Shown: positions 27,935 through 39,300, counted from the stretch's first letter. The stretch: 64,000 nt of DNA from Epiperipatus broadwayi (GCA_028023455.1 JAQFVV010006352.1:1572204-1636203); one strand, 5' to 3'. The notes: generated from the sequence alone by a model not told the origin. Translations and numbers: made by a program.

Positions 27935-29607
27935 ATATATATATATGAAGCTCAGAGACAAAAAAAAAGGCTGCTGTTTGAATATTACAAAATTTCTGAA
28001 TTTCAATGTTTTTTTATTTGTCTATTTACAATTTTGTTTGTTTGTTTATATATTTTTTGAATAGTATATAGATGAAATAACATCATATTCAACATAGGCC
28101 ATGTCTCCACTTAATATTTAATTTATTAACACAATGAATATAACAATTCCAAGAATGGTATTGTATTATTTAATAAATTGTCTAAAGTAATACTCTTTAT
28201 CCATAAAAATATAATTATATAATTATAAGAAAATAGTTTAAAAGGCAAAAAATTTAAATCCTATTTGTCTTTATTATTATACTTTTTAAAATTATTTTTA
28301 TCGTTAGTGTAATTTTTATTAAACACATTATTATTAATCAATTTATCAGAATAGCTAAATATAATTTTTATAAAATACTCTCTTTTGAAATAAAGCTATT
28401 TATATAGATCTATGTAATTTTTTACGTCTGTAATAAAAACTTAAATTTATAATTTATGACTGATAGGCTGATATTAGAAGGTCTAATAATATATCTTAAA
28501 TCTTTATTCTTAATATAATGATTACATTCTGAGATGGTATAGTGTATATTTCTTTTATATTGTGCTATTTTGCATTTGAGAGTTTAACTTGGCAGAAAAA
28601 TCATTGAAACTAAATTTTTAATTTGATTTTAGTTCAATGTTTTAATTGTAAATTGATGAATATATAGACAAAAAACTCTACAATAAACTCTACAATATTC
28701 AAAATACCAATATATAAAAATAAATAGTAGCGATATCCAATCTGCCATCATGAATAGCAGCTTCAATTAAAATTAAAAAAAAATCATTACTATATGTGAA
28801 TAATAGAATATGTAATGTGTTTAAAACATTGATTTCTTCTTATTTAATTTTATAATTAATGTTAGATCAAATACTAGTAGATTAATTATTAATGAAATAG
28901 TACTGATGATAAAATCAACAAATGTATTTTTATTTATAAAGTGGCATGCCAATGTGAGTCAAATTAAACCAATGAGTTTAAATGTGCTTTGAAAAAGAGA
29001 ATTCATAATCATGAACTTAGTATAATAAACTATTTTATTCTGTAGACAGATTTAAATTTGTATTTAATGAACATTTAATTGTTTATTATACATGGAAAAC
29101 TATTTGAAGAAAAATCAAACAGACAATTTATTAAATTAGCAATATATTTTGTATTAGTATACATAAATTATGTAAAGTTGATATTTACATAGAAACATTA
29201 ATATTGTAACTTTAATGAGATTTTTTTTAAAAAAAATTTTAATCCATTATCCTGCTTTTTTATAGATTAAAATAAATCACACAATATAATGTAAAATAAT
29301 ATAATAATAATTTTATATGAAAAGCTTTTTCTGGCAAATAATATTTTTCTAATGAAAAAATGAATGGGAAATTTTATAGTATCCATTTATACAGTTTTTT
29401 TCTTTTTTGTACATAATTGATTCTAGTTAATTTTATAAATTTTGCTAATGTATACAATGTAAATTGAAGCTTTAAAATAGTTTAATTACATTGATAAGGG
29501 TAAAAAAATATTTGCCAAAAAAGGCTTTTTTTATATTATTTTTATTACATATATGCAATTATTGCTGATAAAAGTCTTTTTTTTTTGGGGTTCATCTGTG
29601 TAAGATT
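27935..29607. other. AT-rich non-coding DNA
   Basis: Nothing recognised. Confidence 0.4.
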
Positions 29608-29722
29608 TTAATTAGATATTCTAATGTTTTGACTTCATCACACATGCCCTCATCTGGGAAGTGAGCTTGTGTGATCAAGTCGACACGTTGGAATATCTAA
29701 TTAAAATCTTACAGTGGCTGAA
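29608..29722. repeat. Short palindrome resembling a PLE terminal repeat pair
   Basis: The outer arms GTAAGATTTTAATTAGATATTC and their complement (about 29615 and 29692) flank inner arms GACTTCATCACAC and GTGTGATCAAGTC. Each half contains a hammerhead-3'-like word beside the stem (AAAACATT on minus, CGACACGTTGG on plus). The geometry is like the other head-to-head PLE ends in the window. The family assignment is inferred. Confidence 0.5.
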
Positions 29723-30237
29723 TCCTCAAAATATGTTTTTTATATTGGGTGATGGTCAGCCATGAAAATATATGTATGAACATAATTATAGCTGTTATAT
29801 AAAGATATTTTATATATTATCATATTGTGTGATTTATTTTAATATTGAATATTGTAAAGTTTATTCAGAATATTTTGTTTTATTATATTTATTTTATATG
29901 ATTTTATGTATAATTTTAAATTATTATTCATTTACTGCAGGACGAAAATCTATTTTAGTTTAATATAATTTACCTAATCTGTAGCATTTCTCATAAATAT
30001 CAGTCTAACAAGATCTCTTTTTAGGCATTTTCTGATCTTTCGATATCCATTCTTTCTGCTTATACATTGAGACTAGCTACATTTATATCTGTATTCTTTC
30101 GATAATGTTTGTAATGACTGTTTTTCATGTCACCCATATATTTTACTTTAATTCTTTTTTATTACATCCAAAATATTTTTTTTTCATATTTTATAGTTGA
30201 TTTTTTCTTTTACATTGCTTTTCTAATTAATATCCAA
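29723..30237. other. AT-rich non-coding DNA
   Basis: The 63-aa frame at 29772-29963 is a hydrophobic AT-rich chance frame. Nothing else recognised. Confidence 0.4.
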
Positions 30238-30331
30238 ATCGAGAGGTCAGGGACAGCTGCTTTACAAGCAGTTGTCCCGGGATAGTGGGTTCACTTCCCG
30301 GTTGATGCTATGACACTTGAGAAAAAAAAAA
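30238..30331 (+). mobile_element. tRNA-derived SINE, second copy
   Basis: The head reads GAGAGGTCAGGGACAGC, the middle GCTTTACAAGCAG and the B-box/T-arm GTGGGTTCACTTCCCGG. It is followed by TTGATGCTATGACACTTGAG and a 10-A tail (30322-30331). The block CCCGG..GATGCTATGACA.TTGA plus poly(A) is shared with the SINE at 11584-11717, so they are one family. It is more diverged and lacks a clear target-site duplication. It is probably 5'-truncated or altered in the A-box region. Confidence 0.75.
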
Positions 30332-30659
30332 TCTGTATCCGTAAAGTATTCCATGTAAGTTTAATTCTGTAATTAATACAACCATTATGTTTTCATCTAT
30401 ATTAATAATCTGCCCAATTTGTTTGCACATGTATTCATGATTATCAATTTTTATTTTCTTCTTATTCACACACAAAAAAAATTATTAAACATTATATTGA
30501 CCTTTTTAGCATTTATCTTTAATCTTTTTTTTACTTTCATTGATAATTCTTACAGTTTCTAAAGTTTTGAAATATTATTTGTAAAGGAATTCACATCATA
30601 TGTAAAATCTAAATGACTTACATGTGATTCGTTTGTTTTTATTTTATTATTTTTCTATA
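30332..30659. other. AT-rich non-coding DNA
   Basis: Nothing recognised, though it may include eroded LINE 3' sequence continuing from the next feature. Confidence 0.35.
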
Positions 30660-31350
30660 TTTATCCATAAAATACTTATTGAACAACTGTTGTTTTTAAA
30701 ATGTTGGATCATCCTGTCCACTCTCACTTGTCTTGTTAGTGTTTCCAAGTAATCCAATCACCATTGTTTCTGTTTCATTTTGATAAAGATTTTTCAACAT
30801 ATTCCAAGAGTATATTTTGATGATCTAGTCGTTTAATCACTGTAGAAATGCTAATAGAATCAAAAGATTTTTTATGATTTATAAATCCAAATTGGCATCT
30901 CAAATTTATTGTTTTTTTCTATAAGTTCTCTCACTACTTGGATACATCCACATTTAAATCCAAATTTTCTTGGTTGTTCTGAATCGAAGTTAACTCTAGA
31001 TGAGTCGTAATCTTTTTGATAAAGATCTTATTAGAAAGATATAAAACTGGTAGATCTGTACTTTTTAAATATCTTATTGTTAGCTTTTTTAAATATCGGT
31101 ATCACTGGTGCATTTTTCTAATCTTCTAGCACATCTTTATCATTTAACTATTTGATATATAGTTTTACCAACACTTTTTTATTTTGCCACCTTCTTGTTT
31201 TAAGATATCATTAATAATTCCATCCTTTCTTTAAGCAAATTCAAAAATTATCATTGTAGTGTTATTATTTTTTGTGCTTTATTACTATCTTCTTTCATAT
31301 ATTTTATGACGACAATTCTGTTTTAGTAATAGTTCCGTTTTCTTCTTTTT
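30660..31350 (-). pseudogene. Eroded LINE reverse-transcriptase remnant
   Basis: On the minus strand the translation reads KNAPVIPIFKKANNK (about 31125-31080), then a YRST-like block, then QPRKFGFKCGCIQVVRELIE (about 30990-30925) and KFEMPIWIYKS (about 30915-30880). These follow the order of the fingers and palm start of non-LTR reverse transcriptases (WK.A.V.PIFKK, YRPISL, Q.GF..G.S....). Stops and frameshifts are frequent, and motif A and the YADD box are not recoverable. The clade cannot be decided: RTE-, CR1- or Jockey-like are all possible. Confidence 0.65.
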
Positions 31351-31591
31351 CTTGCTAAAACAATTAATTTTATAGTTTTGAAGATTTTTATTCATTTCTA
31401 CAAGTTATTTGTCACTTTACAATTTAATTATTAATATCATCATTCTTTTTTACTACCATTTTATATAATTCCAGTTATTCAATTTTTTTTAAGAGATCGT
31501 TTTTAATATTTTTATACTCCTTTTTTAATATATATTGCTTAGTCTACTGTTAAAATTATACTCCAATAATTATTCTTTTTTGTATTTGTAC
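31351..31591. other. AT-rich flank of the 337-bp array
   Basis: No feature recognised. Confidence 0.4.
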
Positions 31592-31605
31592 ATAAATATT
31601 TATTG

Positions 31606-31942
31606 GATAAGCATTTATTTTATAACGTCTTGCGTGCGATTATAATTACGATAGAATGACAGCCTGTTAAGTTAATTGCGCAGACGCTGTGAGAATGTTA
31701 TTAATAAATGAATACCTTCGAACAACCACATGATATAGTATTTGTGTAAGAGTAAAAAGGAATCCTCTTACCCTTACGACTCAAATGTTTATATATGAGC
31801 AAATCTAAAGTAGTTGTAACGAAGGCGTGACTACATAATAGTCACTTTAAATTACAATATATAATGTCTGTATGAATGACGCTGATGAAATTTTCTAGAA
31901 TTTACTGAACGCCACTCTAAACAAAACTAAATCATATACATG
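31606..31942 (+). repeat. 337-bp monomer 1
   Basis: Begins GATAAGCATTTATTTTATAA at the left 14-mer. Its hairpins are at 31746-31771 and 31827-31845. It uniquely reads CTGATGA (about 31894-31900) where other copies read CAATGA or CGATGA. Confidence 0.9.
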
Positions 31943-32279
31943 GATAAGCATTTATTTTATAACGTCTTGCGTGCGATTATAATTATGATAGAATGACAGC
32001 CTGTTAAGCTAATTGCGCAGATGCTGTGAGAATGTTATTAATAAAGGAATAACTTCGAACAACCACATGATATAGTATTTGTGTAAGAGTAAAAAGGAAT
32101 CCTCTTACCCTTATGACTCAAATGTTTATATATGAGCAAATCTAAAGTAGTTGTAACGAAGGCGTGACTACATAATAGTCACTTTAAATTACAATATATA
32201 ATGTCTGTATGAATGACGCCAATGAAATTTTCTAGAATTTACTGAATGCCACTCTAAACGAAACTAAATCATATACATG
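31943..32279 (+). repeat. 337-bp monomer 2
   Basis: Same length as monomer 1 and in direct tandem, with a handful of transitions. Confidence 0.9.
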
Positions 32280-32580
32280 GATAAGCATTTATTTTATAAC
32301 GTCTTGCATGCGATTATAATTACGATAGAATGACAGCCTGTTAAGCTAATTGCGCAGATGCTGTGAGAATGTTATTAATAAATGAATACCTTCGAACAAC
32401 CACATGGTATAGTATTTGTGTAAGAGTAAAAAGGAATCCTCTTACCCTTACGACTCAAATGTTTATATATGAGCAAATCTAAAGTAGTGGTAACGAAGGC
32501 GTGACTACATAATAGTCACTTTAAATTACAATATATAATGTCTGTATGAATGACGCCGATGAAATTTTCTAGAATTTACT
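32280..32580 (+). repeat. 337-bp monomer 3, cut at the inversion point
   Basis: Stops within GAATTTACT and switches directly into the opposite strand. The junction lies in a short shared word (TTTACTCTTAC), suggesting microhomology. Confidence 0.9.
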
Positions 32581-32917
32581 CTTACACAAATACTATATCA
32601 TGTGGTTGTTCGAAGGTATTCATTTATTAATAACATTCTCACAGCGTCTGTGCAATTAGCTTAACAGGCTGTCATTCTATCGTAATTATAATCGCATGCA
32701 AGACGTTATAAAATAAATGCTTATCCATGTATATGATTTAGTTTCGTTTAGAGTGGCGTTCAGTAAATTCTAGAAAATTTCATCGGTGTCATTCATACAG
32801 ACATTATATATTGTAATTTAAAGTGACTATTATGTAGTCACGCCTTCGTTACAACTACTTTAGATTTACTTATATATAAACATTTGAGTCGTAAGGGTAA
32901 GAGGATTCCTTTTTAAT
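32581..32917 (-). repeat. 337-bp monomer 4, inverted
   Basis: Starts CTTACACAAATAC, the complement of the middle of the unit, so the inversion joins different phases of the monomer. Confidence 0.9.
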
Positions 32918-33254
32918 CTTACACAAATACTATATCATGTGGTTGTTCGAAGGTATTCATTTATTAATAACATTCTCACAGCGTCTGTGCAATTAGCTTA
33001 ATAGGCTGTCATTCTATCGTAATTATAATCGCACGCAAGACGTTATAAAATAAATGCTTATCCATGTATATGATTTAGTTTCGTTTAGAGTGGTGTTCAG
33101 TAAATTCTAGAAAATTTCATCGGCGTCATTCATACAGACATTATATATTGTAATTTAAAGTGACTATTATGTAGTCTCGCCTTCATTACAACTACTTTAG
33201 ATTTGCTCATATATAAACATTTGAGTTGTAAGGGTAAGAGGATTCCTTTTTACT
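32918..33254 (-). repeat. 337-bp monomer 5, inverted
   Basis: Exactly 337 bp after monomer 4. One stem position of the second hairpin is altered (GTCTCGCC). Confidence 0.9.
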
Positions 33255-33358
33255 CTTACACAAATACTATATCATGTGGTTGTTCAAAGGTATTCATTTA
33301 TTAATAACATTCTCACAGCGTCTGTGCAATTAGCTTAACAGGCTGTCATTCTATCGTA
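33255..33358 (-). repeat. 337-bp monomer 6, inverted and truncated
   Basis: Ends at CATTCTATCGTA, where the right 14-mer begins. The left and right borders therefore lie at different phases of the monomer, about 42 bp apart. Confidence 0.88.
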
Positions 33359-33993
33359 ATAAATATTTATTGTAGATTTTAGTTTAAATTATTTTGAATA
33401 ATTACTGCGTTTTGTAGCAGAAATTTATGCTGCAGTTCTTAGCAGTATATCAGTCGATCTAAGCCGAGTCTGAACTATCTTCAAAGTTTTTTTTATTAAG
33501 AAATCATTTATTGGAATACAGATTATACAGAATACATTAGATTACAGATTTATTCATTTACATTTGTTTTAGTCTTTATTCACATTGGTTACAATTTAAC
33601 TAGAATTTACATACCTCATTTATCTTCTGCAGTTTTATATTATATCTTAGTCTTTAGTTGCACAGCTCTATTCAAGCAGCCATTTTGCATTTGTCATTTG
33701 GCTCTATCTGTTTTCCATTCTCTTTGTTCTTTCCTCTTTTTCCCTTTATTCCTTTCCTTATTCCTCTTCCTATTTTCATTCTTTGTTCTTTCATATTCCT
33801 TTTTTGTTCTCTCTTTCTTCTTATCTCTTGTAGTTTTAGCTGACATTTCATTTTACAATTTAGATGTCAATTTAAGAAGTACAATTGTCAGCTCATCCAG
33901 AGTTTTCTATTCCCACATGTCAATATACAGTTTGGCAGAAATTGTAAGATGGTCTCTGGTTTTCAGACTGCAAAGATGTTTCTTGAAAACCAG

Positions 33994-34930
33994 TCATGGG
34001 TTTGCCAAGTTGTCTTGGAAAACACTGTGACACCTGGTATACCACTTTGCAAAGAGAATCACGATCACCATTTGAATTACAGCAAATTCCCCATTTCTCA
34101 GAGCCCTGTTGATATCCAGTGTCCGAGAGCAATCCGATCTAGTACTAGACCTCAATTTCATTTCCATGTCACTGAGTTTTGAACAGTGAGAAATAAGATG
34201 ATCAATATTCTCCTTCTCTTGATCACATAATGGGCAGTTAGGAGAGATGCTCTTAAATCCCCTGTGATCTACCAGGAATTGGTTTGTCGGAAGTGCATTC
34301 AGACTGAATTTGATAATGAAATTTATTAGCAGGATGTCCAATGACCAGTATTTAGATTTTTTTATCAGAAATTTTAGTTCATTATAGTCTGACTGAGTTA
34401 CTTTGCTGACTGGGATGCATAACTTTGTACATATCCCAGTACTTAATCTTGCTATCAAAAAGATCTTCTTTGGCAGATATGAGCCTCACTATGTGATTCT
34501 CCATTTCTGCCAACTACCTGCACTTTTTAGGTGGTGGGGTGTCAGTGGGTTTAACTGAAAGAGAATTGATCTCTACTTTCTATATCTTTAGTTATCCTTA
34601 GACTTGCTATCACCCTCTGCATGAATAGCACCTGGATGTCATGCAGACCAAGACCATTTAAGTCCTTGGGTTTTCTTATTTTGTTGAGTCTTATACAAAC
34701 AATTCTACCAAGTGATGATTTCCATAACACTTTTGTGCACTGTGACCCTATTTTATTTTGGATGGTCTTCGTCAGCTTGACAAATGGAGATAATATGCAA
34801 TTCTAGGGAAGACTAGCATATTCAACAGTGTCATCTTGCTTGGAAGTGACAGGTAGATCAAGGACAGGGTTATGGCTATCTTGCTAGTCTTTTCTAGTAA
34901 TGTGGACTCTATCTAACACCTCATTGCTGA
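33994..34930 (-). pseudogene. LINE polymerase C-terminal region with zinc knuckle
   Basis: The thumb-side block contains FVKLTKTIQNKI, a TKVLWKSS segment and LNKIRKPKDLNGLGLHDI (about 34770-34640). After a frame break, a 154-aa frame (34458-33994) contains LPTNQFLVDHRG, then CPLCDQEKENIDHLISHC, a C-x2-C-x7-H-x4-C knuckle, and ends near FAKWYTRCH. This region in L1/Tx1-type elements contributes to RNA binding and target priming. Confidence 0.8.
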
Positions 34931-35765
34931 TCATGACATCATCACTGGCAGCTCCAGAAAATTTTGTGGTGCACCTGTGAAGTTAGATGTAATAGTTTTC
35001 CCACTGCTGGACTTCCAGACTGCTGTTTTTGCTGAATTCACTTTTAGGTGGTACTTGATGGCACACTGTTCTAGAAGCAAGTGTAGCTGGGGAAGATGTT
35101 TCACAGATGTGAGGATGATGATTTCATTGTCTATGTATGATATGTGGTGAATCACCTCCTCCAAAGCTGAAACAAATACTCTGGGCAGCCTGTTCTCTAC
35201 TTCTTTCAAGAAAGGGTCAATATATGTTATAAAGCACAGGGTGATGAGTGGTGACCCCTGTGATATGGAGATGTGGGGCTGGAATCCAGGGGCAAGAGAG
35301 CCATCCAAAGATACATATATTTCTGTTGAGCAGCAAATTAGCAATGATGTTAATGTAGACCAACAGAACTCTGTAGCACCTAAGAACTTTGAAGAGTTGA
35401 GCCAACACCATGGAGTCAAAGGCTGCTTCAAAATCCAATTGGACAACCACTGATAACAATTTTATTTTCTCCCTGATGTAATTGAGCATTACCATGAACT
35501 TGTGAACAGCATCTTCAGTGGAATGCCCTTTGCAGGCAAATTGATGTCTGGAAATCTTTTTGAGCAGCTGCTACTAGATCTTGTCTTGTATTATTGATTC
35601 TACAGCTTTAAGCAAGAATGGTGTCATAGAGATTGGACACAGATTTGCAAAATCAGGCAGGTTTGATTGTTTTCTGAGGAAGGGCACAAGGGTGATCAGA
35701 TATAGATCAGAGATGGACTGGTACTTCCCTACCAGTCCTCCAATTAGCCCCTGTACCACAGTTTG
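34931..35765 (-). pseudogene. LINE reverse transcriptase (fingers and palm), broken
   Basis: Pieces in different frames read LPDFANLCPISMTPFLLKAV (about 35660, usual YRPISL block), LDFEAAFDSMVLAQLFKVL (about 35430-35375, motif A with its aspartate), ISQGSPLITLCFITYIDPFL (about 35270-35210, motif B), SYIDNEIIILTS (about 35145-35110) and LKVNSAKTAV (about 35045). The catalytic YADD box has become YIDN, and at least two frameshifts and a stop interrupt the frame, so it cannot work. Confidence 0.88.
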
Positions 35766-35770
35766 CTAAT

Positions 35771-37123
35771 ATTTTAAATCTATTAGCAATGCCTAAAGTG
35801 TTTCTGAAGATTGAAAATACTAATAATTATACTAGTTTTTAATCTTGCATTAACATGAACATTACTCTCACTAAAAGACATAATGTTAAATCTATTAAGA
35901 ATATTACAAACTTGAAATAAATCATTTTTATTAATCAAATTCGGCTGAACAATCATGAAAATAAATTTATCTATGCACAGAGAGAAACTAATAACTACCT
36001 TGTTACGGTATACTATTTTATCGAATAATGGTAACTTTATAATAAATTTATATTTAGTGCATAATCATCAATTTTGGAAAAAAATATTGCTACAAGTTTT
36101 ATTAATTCCAGTAATATAAACATTTACCTAAAAAGATAATAACACTTTATTTTCACATGCGAAAAATATTTGAGTTAATTTTAATAACTGATTTAGTTCT
36201 AGTATCAGCAGTTATTAAGTATTATGGCTATACTGATAACTGACATATACTTTCCACTCACCTTACTAAGATTCTGAAGCTTTTAATTATACTTAAACTA
36301 AGTCCATCTTAGCATTGGATTATTTTGCTAAGCAGCAAAAAGTAAAGGTAAAAGTGTAGATTTGGAGAAATACGATGTTAATATAAATACTAATTCGTGT
36401 TTGGCATTCATTCGATTTAATGGCTGATGCCTTGAAAAAAATATTATAGTAACTTATACAATTTGAAATTTTCATTAGTGTGTGATAAGTTCCCTTTTCA
36501 AATCAAGCAAACCCATTTATTCAATGAATTATCTCATTGAAACTTGATTCATAGTTTCAGTCATCACCTTTTTTTCTGATTGTCAATTCTCTTAATTTAA
36601 ATTTGTTAATCTAGTTTATAAAGTTTCACAAAATAATATTGGCCATGTGGCAAATATGATAAAATTGATAAAACTACTTATGACAAATGCTTTTTGTCAA
36701 AAAGATATCAATTATTTGAATATCATATTACAACAGATTTTATTTCTGCAACTTTCTCAAAATCCCAATATGCTAAAAATCTTTAGTCTGAAACAAATAA
36801 TAAAATTCAGATAGTTAACTCTTATGAAAAAAAAATAGGAGAAGACAAGTACAGTATTTTTTTGATATATAGTAGTAAAACGTACTTCTATCATCTGATA
36901 TCCTATTCCTTTCTACAAAGATTTTAGATTAATCTGGTTAAATAATAATGTCAGAGATATTGCATTTCCATAGTTAAGCTATCTGATAATATAGCTATTT
37001 ATTCTTTAAACAATTATTTCTAAAAGAATGTCTATAGTAGTGTTAACGTTATTTAAAACTATATTATAAAATAACAATTCGTCAATTGTTAATACAGAGT
37101 TTAATATAAATAAATAAAAACAA
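35771..37123. other. AT-rich non-coding DNA
   Basis: Nothing recognised. Confidence 0.45.
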
Positions 37124-37225
37124 ATAATATTTCCAAGCGCTTTCAACTCTTACGAGTCCTTATCAAGGCAATGTAAACAATTCTATTTTCTCCTAGGTGA
37201 TGAATCTAACATTTCATTGTATTGG

Positions 37226-37480
37226 CTAGGAACAACTAATTGGAAAGCTGGTTAATTTTGAATTCATAGCACAAGATGAATTTTGTATAATATATGATTC
37301 TTTAATCTTGCGTTTTTTATCATGTGTTTCATTCATTAATATTGTAAAATCCTTTGGACTACATATAGGGCCTGTATTATTTTGGCGAACATAAAAAGCT
37401 GAAGAAACTGTATCATCTTCTCTTGCTCTATTATAAGTATATTTATGTTGTTGAAGGCGATATTTAATATTTGTTTTGCA
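37226..37480 (-). pseudogene. PLE GIY-YIG endonuclease C-terminal remnant, left arm
   Basis: Reads INIKYRLQQHKYTYNRARED, then AFYVRQNNTG, ICSPKDFTILMNETHDK and ends ...KLTSFPISCS. It retains the conserved R and QHK of the family downstream of the YIG motif, but not the GIY part, and it has no reverse transcriptase. It is almost identical to the right-arm copy, differing in only a few residues plus one frame change near HDK. Confidence 0.8.
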
Positions 37481-37711
37481 ATATATGTTGGAGAAACCAA
37501 AACAAATATTAAATATCGCCTTCAACAACATAAATATACTTATAATAGAGCAAGAGAAGATGATACAGTTTCTTCAGCTTTTTATGTTCACCAAAATAAT
37601 ACAGGCCATATATGTAGTCCAAAGGATTTTACAATATTAATGAATGAAACACATGATAAAAACGCAAGATTAAAGAATCATATATTATACAAAATTCATC
37701 TTGTGCTATGA
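37475..37711 (+). pseudogene. PLE GIY-YIG endonuclease C-terminal remnant, right arm
   Basis: Begins with IYVGETKTNIKYRLQQHKY (YIG appears as YVG) and continues AREDDTVSSAFYVHQNNTGH. It then changes frame near HDKNARLKN compared with the left arm. The GIY-YIG nuclease nicks target DNA in Penelope-like retrotransposition. This copy is truncated at its 5' side and dead. Confidence 0.82.
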
Positions 37712-37850
37712 ATTCAAAATTAACCAGCTTTCCGATTAGATGTTCCTGGCCAATACAATGAAATGTTAGATTCATCACCTAGGAGAAAATAGAATTGTTT
37801 ACACTGCCTTGATAAGGACTCGTAAGAGTTGAAAGCGCTTGGAAATATTA

Positions 37851-38930
37851 TTTGTTTTTATTTATTTATATTTAACTCAGTATTAACAATTGACACGAAT
37901 TGTTATTTATATTATTTTTATATTATATACAGAAGTATTATTTATTTATTTATTTAAAACTATATTAAAATCACATTATGCATAATTTAAATATACCAAT
38001 AATTAAAAGTTATGCTTCTACTTTTTACATATAATAATACAATTACAGCAATTTATAATTTCTTGCCTTGACAACATATTTGTTGATTTCTAAAACAAAG
38101 ATCTATTTCACCTTTCACTGGACATTTTTATAGCTCTTAATCAATACCATATATTTTCATAAGCAATAATCCCATTTATCTTCTAAAGTAAGCAATTATA
38201 TTTTTTTATCCATTTATTCACCTAATAACACTAAAGATATGGCTAGTGTAATAAATGTTTCTGAGATCAAATTGCTATAAACTTTTCTATTATCCTCTAA
38301 ACTATTTATTTAACATTGAAACTATTCCTATCATTATGCACAATTGCTATAATTACTTTTATCTGGAAATACGGATTTCAATTGATTTATTTATTCCTTT
38401 AGGATCTTCTTAAAATTATAAATATATTATGCTCAACTTTTAATTCTAAACAATACTTTTCTATTATATTGGGTATATTTATTATCAAATTAATTATTTC
38501 AAATAAAGTTAGTTTTATATAATATGTCAATATTGTAATTGCAACTTATTATTTATTTTATATTTGAATTTTATTCCTTCCTTTGTCTGAAATCACCATA
38601 AATTTTATTATTAATTTTAGTAGAGAAAATCTATTTAAGTTTTGATGATATTACGTCAGCATTCACTTCTATTTTTATTTTGACGGTACAAGTTTTTTTT
38701 TCATCCATAAATTACTTTGCAGAAGCTAACTACCTTATTTTAGTAAAAAAAAAAACAAAAACAAATAACACGCTTTTGAGATTATCTAAGTCTTTTTCAA
38801 AACATTCAAAGCTTATTATCTACAATAAATTATGTTTAGTCAACTATATCCTATACGCCATCATTAATTATAAAATAAATTCATCTGTATCTTTTTAATT
38901 AATAATAAGCAAATTATGTAATAATTTGTA
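37851..38930. other. AT-rich non-coding DNA
   Basis: Nothing recognised. The 72-aa frame at 38680-38898 is low-complexity and lacks motifs. Confidence 0.45.
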
Positions 38931-39042
38931 GGCTTTTTTATATATTCTAATTTGCAGACTTAGCGCTTTCAGAGACCTTGTTGCCCCATATTCATAGTCT
39001 TTTCAGATTGTTAGTTATATGCAAATGTATGCAAATTGCCTC

Positions 39043-39300
39043 CTATATCATCCATTTTTTAGAAATGGCAAAACAAGTGTCTCTTCTACTTATTGATTTG
39101 GCATCACTGGTGATGAAACAATCTTCCTTAATTTTCCTTTTGATATCGTTTCTTTCCGTGCATAAAATGTCAGCCTTGGAGGGCTCAAATCTGTGGTTGA
39201 GCTCTTGCTGATGGTCAGCAAATATAGAGTTACCTTCTTTTTTGGTTATTGCTCTTGTGTATTTGTGCTGAGCCAATCTATTGCCCACTGTGGCACGAGT
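39043..39300 (-). pseudogene. PLE endonuclease C-terminal remnant, left arm
   Basis: Reads VGNRLAQHKYTRAITKKEGN, then DHQQELNHRFEPSKADILC, TERNDIKRKIKED and SISRRDTCFAISKKW. The ILCTERNDIKRKIKE block aligns with ILCIERNNNKRKIKE at about 3810. The copy is cut before the GIY-YIG motif. Confidence 0.78.

Larger units (their letters stand above)
31592..33372. mobile_element. 337-bp monomer array, tandem then inverted, with 14-bp flanking duplication
   Basis: Three direct monomers (31606-32580, the third incomplete) are followed by two and a third inverted monomers (32581-33358). Every period is exactly 337 bp and copies differ by only a few substitutions. The identical 14-mer ATAAATATTTATTG lies just outside both ends (31592-31605 and 33359-33372), as expected of a target-site duplication from one insertion. 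No monomer has an open frame of note. Each has two hairpins: GTAAGAG/CTCTTAC (31746-31771) and GTGACTA/TAGTCAC (31827-31845). An old single copy lies at 7504-7703. Candidate explanations are a retrozyme-like or PLE-dependent element inserted as a concatemer, or a satellite fragment. Confidence 0.85.
33488..35770 (-). mobile_element. 5'-truncated L1/Tx1-like non-LTR retrotransposon
   Basis: A minus-strand LINE keeps the second half of its polymerase. The 3' end has AATAAA (about 33513) followed by an A-run (about 33488-33495, read as T on plus), consistent with poly(A)-primed insertion. It is GC-richer than the flanks. Coding order is RT fingers (about 35765), palm (35500-35000), thumb/linker with an RKPKDLNGLGLHDI block (about 34700) and a C-terminal cysteine-histidine knuckle (about 34240-34170). 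The endonuclease and ORF1 are missing. The clade is inferred from the GGLGL-DI block and the knuckle. Confidence 0.85.
37124..37850. mobile_element. Penelope-like element fragments, head-to-head palindrome
   Basis: The left arm (about 37124-37476, minus-strand coding) and right arm (about 37498-37850, plus-strand coding) are nearly identical reverse complements with a 21-bp centre. Each encodes the GIY-YIG endonuclease C-terminal half and ends outward in TTGATAAGGACTCGTAAGAG, TTGAAAGCGCTTGG. That terminal sequence resembles the core of PLE hammerheads with a degraded CUGAUGA. Because both arms contain the same 3' part of one element, simple twin priming does not explain it. Snap-back or template-switch synthesis, or two nested insertions, would. 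Confidence 0.85.

Noticed and set aside
31606-31942. CTGATGA in monomer 1 as a hammerhead core
   Set aside because: The other monomers read CAATGA or CGATGA at this site, and no GAAA follows a proper stem II. The word is a private change, so I do not call a ribozyme in the 337-bp unit.
33698-34182. Plus-strand frames of 110, 77 and 61 aa
   Set aside because: Antisense shadows of the minus-strand LINE C-terminal region and of a pyrimidine-rich 3' untranslated stretch.
37226-37711. Two separate genes on opposite strands
   Set aside because: They are the same PLE segment in inverted copies, not independent genes.
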